NCBI GenBank assembly: GCA_020633435.1
Contig: JACKDP010000004.1
Span: 558,001-622,000, forward strand
Reading direction: 5' to 3'
DNA: 64,000 nt
Source: Myxococcales bacterium
GTDB taxonomy: Bacteria > Myxococcota_A > Bradymonadia > UBA7976 > UBA1532
In this document: piece by piece, positions 50,260 through 58,204 of the stretch
Layout of the letters: the number at the start of each line of letters is the position of its first letter
Position numbering within the stretch: position 1 is the stretch's first letter
The notes under the pieces: generated by a model
Databases searched by the model: none
What the model was told of the DNA's origin: nothing
The model's input: the letters and a program-made list of their open reading frames with translations, nothing else
Position numbers and translations under genes: made by a program

Positions 50260-50907
50260 GTGCAGGACCAACGTATCATTCGCATGGGACTGGCGGGCCT
50301 CGGCCTCGCCCACGAGCTCAACAGCCCGCTCACGGCCACCGCCCTCGCCCTGGAGCTGCTCATCGAGCGCATCGGGGCCGAGGCCGTCCCCCCCGCCGAG
50401 CTGACGGCGGAGCTGGGCCGCATCCTGGCCAACGTGCAGCGGATGACGGCCCTCGTCCGCCACCTGCGCGCCTTCGCCCGCGGGGATCGCAGCGCCGTGG
50501 GGCCGGTGGCCCTCGACACGGTGGCCGACGCGGCCCTGCGCCTGGCGCGGCCCGCCGCCGAGGTGCTGGGCGAGGCGACGCTCGAGCGCGGCGACGCGGA
50601 CCCGGCCGCCATCGTGCAGGCCGACCCCCTGCTGCTGGAGCAGGCGCTGCTCTGCGTGCTGGTCAACGCCGTGGAGGCCGGGGCGAGCGCCGTCCGGGTG
50701 GACGTGCACGCCGCCGGCATCGAGGTGCTGGACGACGGGCCGGGCTTCCAGGGCCACACCCCGGCGGCCGGCCACTCCACCAAGGCCACCGGCCTCGGCA
50801 TCGGGCTGTCGCTCGTGCGGGCCATCACCGAGGACGCAGGTGGGCGCCTGGAGGTCGGCGATCGACCGACCGGCGGCGGATCTACGCGGCTGATCTTCGG
50901 GGCGTGA
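50260..50907 (+). CDS. small soluble histidine kinase
   Basis: A 215-aa protein starting at GTG 50260. It consists of little more than a phosphoacceptor helix (GLAHELNSPLTATALALELL, the His of HELNSPL) and an HATPase domain. The N-box is EQALLCVLVNAVEAGA, the G1 box EVLDDGPGF and the G2 region ATGLGIGLSLVRAI. No TM or PAS sensor part exists, so input must come from elsewhere. No response regulator is adjacent. Divergent from pyruvate carboxylase. It may act in a phosphorelay or on an unlinked regulator. Confidence 0.85.
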   Translation: MQDQRIIRMGLAGLGLAHELNSPLTATALALELLIERIGAEAVPPAELTAELGRILANVQRMTALVRHLRAFARGDRSAVGPVALDTVADAALRLARPAAEVLGEATLERGDADPAAIVQADPLLLEQALLCVLVNAVEAGASAVRVDVHAAGIEVLDDGPGFQGHTPAAGHSTKATGLGIGLSLVRAITEDAGGRLEVGDRPTGGGSTRLIFGA

Positions 50908-50911
50908 GGGC

Positions 50912-50930
50912 GGGGGGCCGGCGGCCCCCC
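50912..50930. terminator. stem-loop between convergent genes
   Basis: GGGGGGCC (50912-50919) and GGCCCCCC (50923-50930) form an 8-bp GC stem with a 3-base loop between the convergent histidine kinase and infC genes. It may end both transcripts; neither side has a U-run, as is common in very GC-rich genomes. Confidence 0.5.
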
Positions 50931-50942
50931 TCGACGAGACGC

Positions 50943-51623
50943 TCAGCTCGCCGGGCTGTCGCCGGCGTCATCCTCATCGTCGTCATCGTCATCATCATCG
51001 TCGTCGTCGTCGTCCTCGTCGTCCCCATCGAAGGAGTCGTCGAGGTCGTCGGCGGCGGCGGCCGGGCCACCGGCCCCGCTCGCGGCGGCGGGCCGCTCGC
51101 GCGGGGTGTCCGGGACCTCCTTGGGCAGACGCTTGGGCTCCACCGTGAGGGTCACACCGCCGCCCTCGAGCATGGGGGCGCCGGCCATGGTGCCGACGTC
51201 CGCGAGCTGGGCGGTCTCCTCCTCGAGGCGCTTGATCCAGCGGTCGGTCACCGCGCGCTCGCGGCCCCGCATCCGGACCACGAAGCGCACCCGATCCCCG
51301 GCCTCCAGGAACCGCCGCGCGTGGCGCAGCTTGGTCTCCATGTCGTGGGGATCCGTCTTCGGGCGGAGCTTGATGATCTTGGTCTGGACCTGGTGCTGCT
51401 TCTTCTGGCGCTTGCGCTGCTCATACTTGAAGCGGCCGTAGTCCATGATGCGACAGACGGGCGGGCGGGCGTTGGGGGCCACCTCCACCAGGTCGAGTCC
51501 CTTCTCGAAGGCGATCCGACGGCCTTCCTCGGGGGGCATCTCACCAAGACGGTTGCCCTCTTCGTCGACGACGACGACCAGGGGAATGCGAATCTGGTGG
51601 TTGATCCTTCTGCGTTCTTCCAA
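50943..51623 (-). CDS. infC: translation initiation factor IF-3 with poly-Asp tail
   Basis: A 226-aa IF-3. The N-terminal domain has RRINHQIR, LGEMPPEEGRRIAFEKGLDL, the linker NARPPVCRIMDYGRFKYEQ, and a C-terminal RNA-binding domain (IKLRPKTDPHDMETKLRHAR, FLEAGDRVRFVVRMRGRE). The normal protein ends near residue 167. It continues with a 60-residue tail rich in Pro/Ala and then almost pure Asp/Glu (residues 192-222). Myxococcus IF-3 (Dsg) also has a C-terminal extension needed for development. The start is TTG at 51623 with GGAGGAGC about 10 bases ahead; unusual starts are a hallmark of infC self-regulation. The usual rpmI-rplT neighbours are absent. Confidence 0.93.
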   Translation of the reverse strand: MEERRRINHQIRIPLVVVVDEEGNRLGEMPPEEGRRIAFEKGLDLVEVAPNARPPVCRIMDYGRFKYEQRKRQKKQHQVQTKIIKLRPKTDPHDMETKLRHARRFLEAGDRVRFVVRMRGRERAVTDRWIKRLEEETAQLADVGTMAGAPMLEGGGVTLTVEPKRLPKEVPDTPRERPAAASGAGGPAAAADDLDDSFDGDDEDDDDDDDDDDDDDEDDAGDSPAS

Positions 51624-51798
51624 GTTGACCGGAGCTCCTCCAGGATGAGTGTCACAGTCGAATAGCCCGATGACCCACGCATGTCAACCGGACCTGCGCG
51701 CGGCGCGGCCACCGCCGCCGCACGGCGGGCCGGGGCGGCGCGTTGCTCGCTCCGGGCTGGCTCTGCTAAGCAGTGTGCATTCGTGTGGAGGGGGGACC

Positions 51799-53376
51799 AT
51801 GAAGCCCATCGCGGTAGTGTGCGTGCTGGCCGTCTCGGCCGGCTGTGATGATGGCGGCGGCGGCGGGCCCGCCGACGCCCGGGTGATCGCCGTGGACGCG
51901 TCGGTGGCGGACATGCGGCGCCCGGCGGACTGGGATGGCGGCGACGGCGGTGGGCCGCCGAGCGACGCCGGGATCCCGGATCTGGACCGCGGCCGGCCGC
52001 CCGTGGAGACCTGCTGGGCCCGCGGCGTCGAGCCCCGGATGACGTTCGAGAGCGACCCCATCCCGGGCGCCCGCACGGTGCGGGCCGACCTGGATCTGAA
52101 CGCCGACGGGGCGCCGGAGATCCTGGTGACGGCGCGCACCGGCGAGGGCCTGCGCCTGGTGCTGCTCGACGGCCAGACCGCCGAGGGCATCGGCGACGCC
52201 ACGCTGGCGGGGGCCGAAGAGGCCTGGGTCATGCCCGAGGCCTGGCCCGGGGAGGCCCTGGTCACGCCCGCGAGCGAGCGGGTGGTGGTCTGGACGCGGG
52301 GCGACGGCGGCGACCAGCTCCGCTTCCTGCGCGCCGATCTGACGACGGCCGAGTCGGTGGATCTGCCGGGCGCGGCGACCCGTGTGCAGGTCATGCACGG
52401 GGGTCTGGTGCTGGTGGAGGGCGCCGACGGGGGCTGCGCAGTCTACGACGTGGGCGGCAACGAGCGGATGCGCCAGGGCCGCTGCTTCCTGCAGCCCGGC
52501 TGGGACGTGAACGCCGATGGCATCCCGGAGGTCGTCCGGCGCGGCGGCGATGGCACGCACGTGCTGGACGGCCAGTCCCTCGAGTCCGTGGCCCAGCACC
52601 CCACCTCCCTCGTCATGAGCCCGGGCCCCGACGACCTGCGGGGCATGGGCCCCGAGGTGGTGGGCGTGGGCGAGGAGATGGGCCGCCTGGTGCTGCACCA
52701 CCTGGAGCCCGAGGGCCTGCGCCAGCTCATCACCCCGCCGCTGCCCATCTCGCTGCGCGGGGTGGCCGCGGACGCCCACGCCGTCGTGCGCCAGGTCACC
52801 GGCGGCCAGCGGGTGGTGGTGGATGACGCCAACCTCAACCTGCGCTACCTCAAGATCCTGGAGCCGGGCCCGATGCTGCGGCCCCGCGCCGAGCTGGGCT
52901 CGTACCGCTTCCTGCAGTGGTCCCTGGGGACGGATCTGGACGGCGACGGGGCGCCCGAGCTGGCGGTGATCGGCGGCTCGACCGAGGACGGGGCCAACAC
53001 CGAGATCGTCTACTACAGCCTGGCCGACGCCGAGGCCATCTACCGGTTCCCGGCGGAGCGGTCGGCGCGCTTCGTGCCCGCCTTCCAGCGTGGCCCGGGC
53101 GGCCTGGGCGTCGCCGCCGACCTGGACGGCTGCGAGGGGGCCGAGTACGTGGCCGTGCGCCTGGGCAACGCAAGCCGCGACGGCAGGGTGCCGAGCCGGC
53201 TGCAGATCTGGGGCGAGGGCGGCGATCAGGTCTTCCGGTCGGAGGGCTACGACGGCGTGGTGCACACCATCGCCGTCGCCAACCTGGACGGCGAGGGCCC
53301 CGCCGAGCTGCTCGAGCTGCGCAGCGACGAGATCGAGACGGGCGCGGCCCGCCTGCGGGTCTTCGCGGCCCAGTAG
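51799..53376 (+). CDS. lipoprotein with FG-GAP/VCBS-type repeats
   Basis: A 525-aa lipoprotein (MKPIAVVCVLAVSAGC, Cys16) with a Gly/Asp-rich linker. Repeated FG-GAP-like calcium-binding units follow: VRADLDLNADGAPEILVTAR, PGWDVNADGIPEVVRR, LGTDLDGDGAPELAVIG, VAADLDGCEGAEYVAVR, ANLDGEGPAELLEL. The repeats are spread over a seven-blade integrin-like propeller. It is probably exposed on the outer surface; the ligand is unknown. Divergent from infC with a 175-base intergenic region holding both promoters. Confidence 0.85.
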   Translation: MKPIAVVCVLAVSAGCDDGGGGGPADARVIAVDASVADMRRPADWDGGDGGGPPSDAGIPDLDRGRPPVETCWARGVEPRMTFESDPIPGARTVRADLDLNADGAPEILVTARTGEGLRLVLLDGQTAEGIGDATLAGAEEAWVMPEAWPGEALVTPASERVVVWTRGDGGDQLRFLRADLTTAESVDLPGAATRVQVMHGGLVLVEGADGGCAVYDVGGNERMRQGRCFLQPGWDVNADGIPEVVRRGGDGTHVLDGQSLESVAQHPTSLVMSPGPDDLRGMGPEVVGVGEEMGRLVLHHLEPEGLRQLITPPLPISLRGVAADAHAVVRQVTGGQRVVVDDANLNLRYLKILEPGPMLRPRAELGSYRFLQWSLGTDLDGDGAPELAVIGGSTEDGANTEIVYYSLADAEAIYRFPAERSARFVPAFQRGPGGLGVAADLDGCEGAEYVAVRLGNASRDGRVPSRLQIWGEGGDQVFRSEGYDGVVHTIAVANLDGEGPAELLELRSDEIETGAARLRVFAAQ

Positions 53377-53417
53377 CGGGCCGCCAACCTCACGAAACGA
53401 AAAGAGAATCCCGCGGG

Positions 53418-56400
53418 CTAGCGGAACTGCCGGACCTGGAAGAGCGTCTCGCGGAAGACGTCCAGGCCGGCGGCCTCGACCACCGTCTCGAAGGCGGTGT
53501 CGACCACGTAGGCGTGGTCGTCGTTGGGCAGCCAGCGCAGGGTGCCGGGGATGATGGCGAACTCGCTCAGGCGCTGGTTGGCCAGGCCCACGGCCACGTC
53601 GAACTCGTAGCGCGCGTCCGCCATGTGCGGCAGGCGGCCGGCCGGGATGCCCGCCGTCTGCGGGGCCGTCCGGGCCGGCTGGACGCAGCGCCCGGCCGCG
53701 GTGTCGCAGGTGCTGCCCTCGGCGCAGTCCGCCGTCTCGCCGCAGGGGGCGACGACGCAGCGGAAGTCGAGGCAGCTCACGCCCTCGCCGCACTGCGCGG
53801 CCTCGGTGCACTCGATGGGCTGGAAGGCCCCGAGGCGGAAGCGGAACCACTCGTTCTCGAAGACCTCGCCCAGGCGGGCGCGACCCACGCGGCCAGCCTG
53901 CAGGCGGCTCGGGCTCTCGACGCAGCGGCCATCCTGGTTGACCCAGGGGTGGCGGTAGCCCGAGGCGCTGCCCGTCAGCAGCCACTGGTCGCGGCCGGCG
54001 CGCACGCGGTAGCCGACGAAGCGCGCCGCGCACTCGGCCTGGGGCGCGGGCGGGGGCTCGGCGTAGCCGGGCGGCGCCTGGCGATCGTCGCGGGGGAGCT
54101 GGCCCTCGAACGTCGACTCGCGATCGCGCTCCAGCACCAGGCGGTGGCCGGTGACGTCGGCGATGCGGTAGCGCAGGGGCTCGCGCTGGGTGCCCCCCTC
54201 GGAGCTGCGCCGCTGGAGCGCCCGGCAGGCCGGCGTCTCGGCGGTGGCGGCGTCGACGGGCACCAGCACGTCCACCAGCAGGACGTCGCCGGGCTCCACG
54301 CCGCGGCCGCAGAAGTCCGTCTGGTAGTCCACCATCGTCCAGCGCTCGTCGCTCTCCCGGCTGATGAACTGGCCGGTGCGGCTCTCGGTGCCGGGCAGCT
54401 CGCCCTGCCAGGTCAGCGCGTAGGTGCCGCCGACCACCTGGCTGGCGTCGTCCTCGAGGACCTGGATGCCCTCGAACAGGTCCGTGCGGAAGCGCGTGCG
54501 GTCGGTGGCCTCGGCGCGGCCCTCGAGCTGGCCAGCGTCGGTGTAGCCCACGGGCACGCAGTCATCGGCGAGCAGGACGCCCCCCTCCGCGGTGGGCTGG
54601 GGCAACCGGCAGAACGCCGGGTGGCGCGACGGGTTCATGGCGATCTGGTTGCCCGCCAGGCTGAAGCGCGGCGGGCTCAGGACGCGGCTCGTGCGCGCCT
54701 GGGCCGTCTGCAGCACGTTGGCCTCGGCGTTGAGCAGCGTGCGCACGTCGCGGGCGGCGTAGACGATGGGATCGAGGCGGCCCCGATCGAAGGCGGGGTA
54801 CTGCTCGTCGATCAGGTCGACGGGGGTGCGCGCCGCCATGTCGTCCGCCGGGCGGGCGGCGACCACCGGGTCGGTGCGCGTGGTGTAGAGGAGATCGTCG
54901 CTCGGGTACTCGCCCAGCAGGTCGTCGAGGCCGTCGAGCCGCCAGGCGACGCCGCCCTCGACCGTGTAGAACTGCGAAACCACACGCTTTTTGTCGCGAG
55001 ACAGCGTCGGATCGAGGCGCGCGAAGACGGGGCGGCCGTCGGCCGTGCGCAGGGGCGTGGGGGCGCTGACCTCGATGGACCGCAGGGCGGTGTCGCTGCC
55101 CACCATGAGCAGAGAGGCGGCGTTGCCGACGACGCGGGCCGCGAGCGACAGGGGCGTCACCCGCCCCAGGCCGATGCGGCGCAGCGGGAGGGCGGCGTCA
55201 TCGAGGTCGATCCAGAGCAGGTTGCCGCTGCCATCCACCAGGTAGGCGAAGCGGCGCAGCCCGGCCGGGCCGGCCACGCTCAGCGTCTCGATGGCGGTGG
55301 GGCCGACGACCTGGGCGCTCTTGCCCTCCAGGTCGTCGCTCGCCGCGTAGCAGTCCGGGTCGTCGCCGAAGTCGGTCAGGCCGTCGGCGTCGTTGTCCAC
55401 GCCGTCGGCGCACGCCGGGATGGCCTCGAAGCGGTAGCGCAGGTCGGCCTCCGGGTCGGTGCAGCCCGGATCCTCGGCGTCCACCAGGCCGTCGCCGTCG
55501 TTGTCCACGCCATCGGCGCAGACGTCGGGGCGGTCTGCGCGCTCGATGGCGTCGGCCTCGTCCCCGTCGGCCTCGTCCCGGCAGCCCGGATCGGCGCGGT
55601 CCACCAGGCCGTCGCCGTCGTTGTCCACGCCGTCGGCGCAGGCGGGGATGGGCCCCTCCACGTCGAGCCAGGTGGCGAGGCCGGGGCAGTCGGCGCCGCA
55701 GCCGGCGGGGTCGCAGTCGGGGTCGTCGGCGTCGACGAGGCCGTCCCCGTCGTTGTCCACGCCGTCGGCGCACTCGCTCAGCTTCGGGCAGCTCGGATCC
55801 ACGGCCTCGGAGCGCGCCGCGCCGGCGCAGGCCGGATCGGCCGCGTCCACGGTGCCGTCGCCGTTGTTGTCGAGGCCGTCGGCGCAGGTGGCGTCCTCCT
55901 CGGGCTCCACCACGCGCACGGCGTAGCCGTCGCCGCAGGGGCGCCGCGGGGCCAGGTCCACCGTGCGGGGCGGGCCGCCGGCGCGGTCGAAGACGGTGAC
56001 GCGCGGCTCGGTGGCGTGGCCGACCAGGAGCAGGGCGCCATCGTCGGTGACGGCCAGGCGGCCGGGGGCCGTGGGCCGCCCGTCGTCGGCGGGCAGCGAG
56101 TGGCGATCGAGGATGACGTCCTGGGCCCGGGCGGCGACGGCGTCGAGGTCCAGCTCCAGCACGGCGCCGCTCTGGGGCTGGGTGACGAAGGCGACGGCGG
56201 GGCCGCCCAGGGCGGGGCGCGAGCGGCCGATGGCCGGCCAGACGGCGGCCTCCAGCAGGGGCCCAGAGGCCAGGTCCAGCTTGAAGTCCTCGCGGACGCT
56301 GGTCTCCTGCTCGATGACGGAGAGGGTGCCGGAGCTGGAGTTCACCGTGAAGATGAAGCGGCCGTCGGGATCGGCCTCGATGTCCGAGACGAGGTCATCG

Positions 56401-56927
56401 ACGTAGACCGCGGTGACGCCGGGGATGGAGCGCGAGACGTCCAGGATGCGCCCCGACTCGTCGGCGTCCCCGGGCGGGGCCACGTCGATGACGGCGACCT
56501 CGCCCTTCTCGGGGCTGCCCACATAGCCGTGGATGCGGCCGTTGCGGCGCGGGCGGCAGGCCTGCCCCCCCGTCTCGGCGGGGATCCAGTCGCCCGTCTC
56601 CTCGCTGATGGCCGGCGCGCAGACGCCGTCGGCGCAGGTCTCGACGACGCGCTTCACGCCGAAGCCGTCGAGCGTCGCGCAGTCGCACTCGATGGAGCCC
56701 ATGGCCCGCAGGTGCTCGGTGCCGTCGGCGTCCACCACCTTCTCGGTGCAGCCGCAGCCGTCCAGGGGCAGGCCCGTCAGGCCAGCCTCGCCGTCCGTCA
56801 CGCAGCGAAACGCCAGGAACCGCGCGCCCGGGATGTCGGCGCGGGTGGTGGCGGTGGGGGCGTCGCACCCCGCGAGGGCGAGGAGCCCGACGAAGGGCGT
56901 CAGGGTCCGAAGGGAAGGGATCATCAT
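53418..56927 (-). CDS. large lipoprotein with Cys-flanked Ca-binding DNDGDG repeats
   Basis: A 1169-aa lipoprotein (MMIPSLRTLTPFVGLLALAGC). Residues 60-350 are beta-propeller-like. Then come five Cys-bounded repeats of the type CADGVDNDGDGLVDxxDPGC (DNA about 55350-55900), which look like paired calcium-binding loops. A long C-terminal region of mixed beta structure follows, with further Cys pairs (CTEAAQCGEGVSCLDFRC, CDTAAGRCV). The repeats are a known hallmark of myxobacterial surface proteins. Its start overlaps the stop of the propeller lipoprotein gene upstream (ATGA), so both are co-translated. Function unknown. Confidence 0.87.
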   Translation of the reverse strand: MMIPSLRTLTPFVGLLALAGCDAPTATTRADIPGARFLAFRCVTDGEAGLTGLPLDGCGCTEKVVDADGTEHLRAMGSIECDCATLDGFGVKRVVETCADGVCAPAISEETGDWIPAETGGQACRPRRNGRIHGYVGSPEKGEVAVIDVAPPGDADESGRILDVSRSIPGVTAVYVDDLVSDIEADPDGRFIFTVNSSSGTLSVIEQETSVREDFKLDLASGPLLEAAVWPAIGRSRPALGGPAVAFVTQPQSGAVLELDLDAVAARAQDVILDRHSLPADDGRPTAPGRLAVTDDGALLLVGHATEPRVTVFDRAGGPPRTVDLAPRRPCGDGYAVRVVEPEEDATCADGLDNNGDGTVDAADPACAGAARSEAVDPSCPKLSECADGVDNDGDGLVDADDPDCDPAGCGADCPGLATWLDVEGPIPACADGVDNDGDGLVDRADPGCRDEADGDEADAIERADRPDVCADGVDNDGDGLVDAEDPGCTDPEADLRYRFEAIPACADGVDNDADGLTDFGDDPDCYAASDDLEGKSAQVVGPTAIETLSVAGPAGLRRFAYLVDGSGNLLWIDLDDAALPLRRIGLGRVTPLSLAARVVGNAASLLMVGSDTALRSIEVSAPTPLRTADGRPVFARLDPTLSRDKKRVVSQFYTVEGGVAWRLDGLDDLLGEYPSDDLLYTTRTDPVVAARPADDMAARTPVDLIDEQYPAFDRGRLDPIVYAARDVRTLLNAEANVLQTAQARTSRVLSPPRFSLAGNQIAMNPSRHPAFCRLPQPTAEGGVLLADDCVPVGYTDAGQLEGRAEATDRTRFRTDLFEGIQVLEDDASQVVGGTYALTWQGELPGTESRTGQFISRESDERWTMVDYQTDFCGRGVEPGDVLLVDVLVPVDAATAETPACRALQRRSSEGGTQREPLRYRIADVTGHRLVLERDRESTFEGQLPRDDRQAPPGYAEPPPAPQAECAARFVGYRVRAGRDQWLLTGSASGYRHPWVNQDGRCVESPSRLQAGRVGRARLGEVFENEWFRFRLGAFQPIECTEAAQCGEGVSCLDFRCVVAPCGETADCAEGSTCDTAAGRCVQPARTAPQTAGIPAGRLPHMADARYEFDVAVGLANQRLSEFAIIPGTLRWLPNDDHAYVVDTAFETVVEAAGLDVFRETLFQVRQFR

Positions 56928-58204
56928 GGCACCGTCGCGAGGAGGGAGAACTGCCGGTCGGAGCCCGGCTGGATGTCGAGCACCGCCAGCCCGTGCGCCT
57001 CGAACAAGGTCACGTAGGCCCGCAGCGCCCCGGCCGGATCCGGCAGGAACGCGAGGTCGTGGGGGCCGCCCGGCACGTCGATGCGGGCGCGCACCGAGAG
57101 CGTCTGGGGGTCGATCACCACGACGGCGTCGTCGTCGAAGAGGGTCACGTAGACGAGGCCGCCGCCCGCGGCGTCGAGGGCCGTGCCCACCGCGCCGTGA
57201 TCCAGGCCGTCGAGCACGCGCTGCTCCCCGGGCCGCAGGCCGGCGACGCGCACCAGGTTGGGCGTGCCCCCGGTGGGGATGGCGGCCAGCAGCCGGTTGC
57301 GGGGGCCGTCGGGCCCCACGGAGGTGTCGAAGATGCGCAGGGTGCTGTCCGTGCTCGACGCGACGTACAGCAGGGTGCCGTCCGCGCTGAACGCCAGGCC
57401 GCGGGTGCGGCCGCGCTCCGACGACGGATCCACGGTGATGCTGGCCGAGGCCCGCAGCTCGCAGGGATCGCCGGCCACGCCGGAGACGGCCTCGCCGAAG
57501 GGGGCCACCTTCTCGACCACGAAGATGCGCTGGCCGAAGCGGTCGGTGACGTAGCCCTCCCCCGTCGCCGGGTGGCGGGCGACGGCCGTGGCCCCCTCGG
57601 TGAGGTTGAGGGCGCACCGGTACGAGAGGCCGGCGTTCGGCGCCTCGTCCCAGCGCGACACCACGCCGCGGCCCACATGGGTCAGGAGCAGGCCGTCCCC
57701 GTCCACCGCGAGGCCGAACGGATCGGGCGAGAAGGCCCCGTCGTCCCCGAAGTCGGCGAACTCGGCCGCGGCGCCGCAGGTGCGGCCGCGCTGGTCGCAG
57801 GCCAGGTGGCCCGCGCCATCGCCGGCGGCGGCGTCGACGACCATCCGCACCAGGCGGTTGTCGTTGCGGGTCACCGTGTAGGCGAGGAGCGGCGAGCGGC
57901 AGGCCTCGCCGGTGCAGTCGGCGGCGGGGGCCTTGCGGGCCAGGGCCAGCTCGCCGGCGAAGAGCCCGATCTGCACCGTGGCCTCGGGCAGGAGCCGGCG
58001 CGCGACGGTGTCGTAGACGACCACGGTGCCGGCGTTGTAGCGCCGGTCGAAGACCGCGTTGCTCACGTACAGGTAGCGGCCGTCCGGGTGGGCGGCGACG
58101 CCCAGGGGGAACCACAGGGCGTCGGCGGGGGGGTTGACCCCCGTCTCGTCCACGCCGCATGCGCTCATGCCGAGCGCCACCAGGGCCAGAACCGCGTGCT
58201 TCAC
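56924..58204 (-). CDS. lipoprotein with YncE-type beta-propeller
   Basis: A 426-aa lipoprotein (MKHAVLALVALGMSAC, Cys16) made of repeated YncE-like blades: GVAAHPDGRYLYVSNAVFDR, VVYDTVARRLLPEATVQIG, GLAFSADGTLLYVASSTDST, VTLFDDDAVVVIDPQTLSVR, DLAFLPDPAGALRAYVTLFE. There are also two Cys pairs. No catalytic site is visible. Its ATG overlaps the stop of the pyruvate phosphate dikinase gene (ATGA) and its own stop overlaps the start of the 1169-aa lipoprotein gene. The three are therefore one translational chain. Confidence 0.85.
   Translation of the reverse strand: MKHAVLALVALGMSACGVDETGVNPPADALWFPLGVAAHPDGRYLYVSNAVFDRRYNAGTVVVYDTVARRLLPEATVQIGLFAGELALARKAPAADCTGEACRSPLLAYTVTRNDNRLVRMVVDAAAGDGAGHLACDQRGRTCGAAAEFADFGDDGAFSPDPFGLAVDGDGLLLTHVGRGVVSRWDEAPNAGLSYRCALNLTEGATAVARHPATGEGYVTDRFGQRIFVVEKVAPFGEAVSGVAGDPCELRASASITVDPSSERGRTRGLAFSADGTLLYVASSTDSTLRIFDTSVGPDGPRNRLLAAIPTGGTPNLVRVAGLRPGEQRVLDGLDHGAVGTALDAAGGGLVYVTLFDDDAVVVIDPQTLSVRARIDVPGGPHDLAFLPDPAGALRAYVTLFEAHGLAVLDIQPGSDRQFSLLATVP

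Noticed and set aside
50963..51030. Trinucleotide microsatellite of GTC/ATC units
   Set aside because: It is the coding sequence of the IF-3 poly-Asp tail and is explained by that gene.
48507..51665. 1052-codon plus-strand ORF
   Set aside because: Antisense to pyruvate carboxylase and infC; no plausible start or domain.
55350..55900. Possible CRISPR-like or tandem DNA repeat
   Set aside because: The repeated segments are protein-coding Cys-flanked DNDGDG units of unequal spacing, not a repeat-spacer array.
52917..57017. 1366-codon plus-strand ORF
   Set aside because: Antisense to the DNDGDG-repeat lipoprotein; its apparent repeats mirror those of the real gene.
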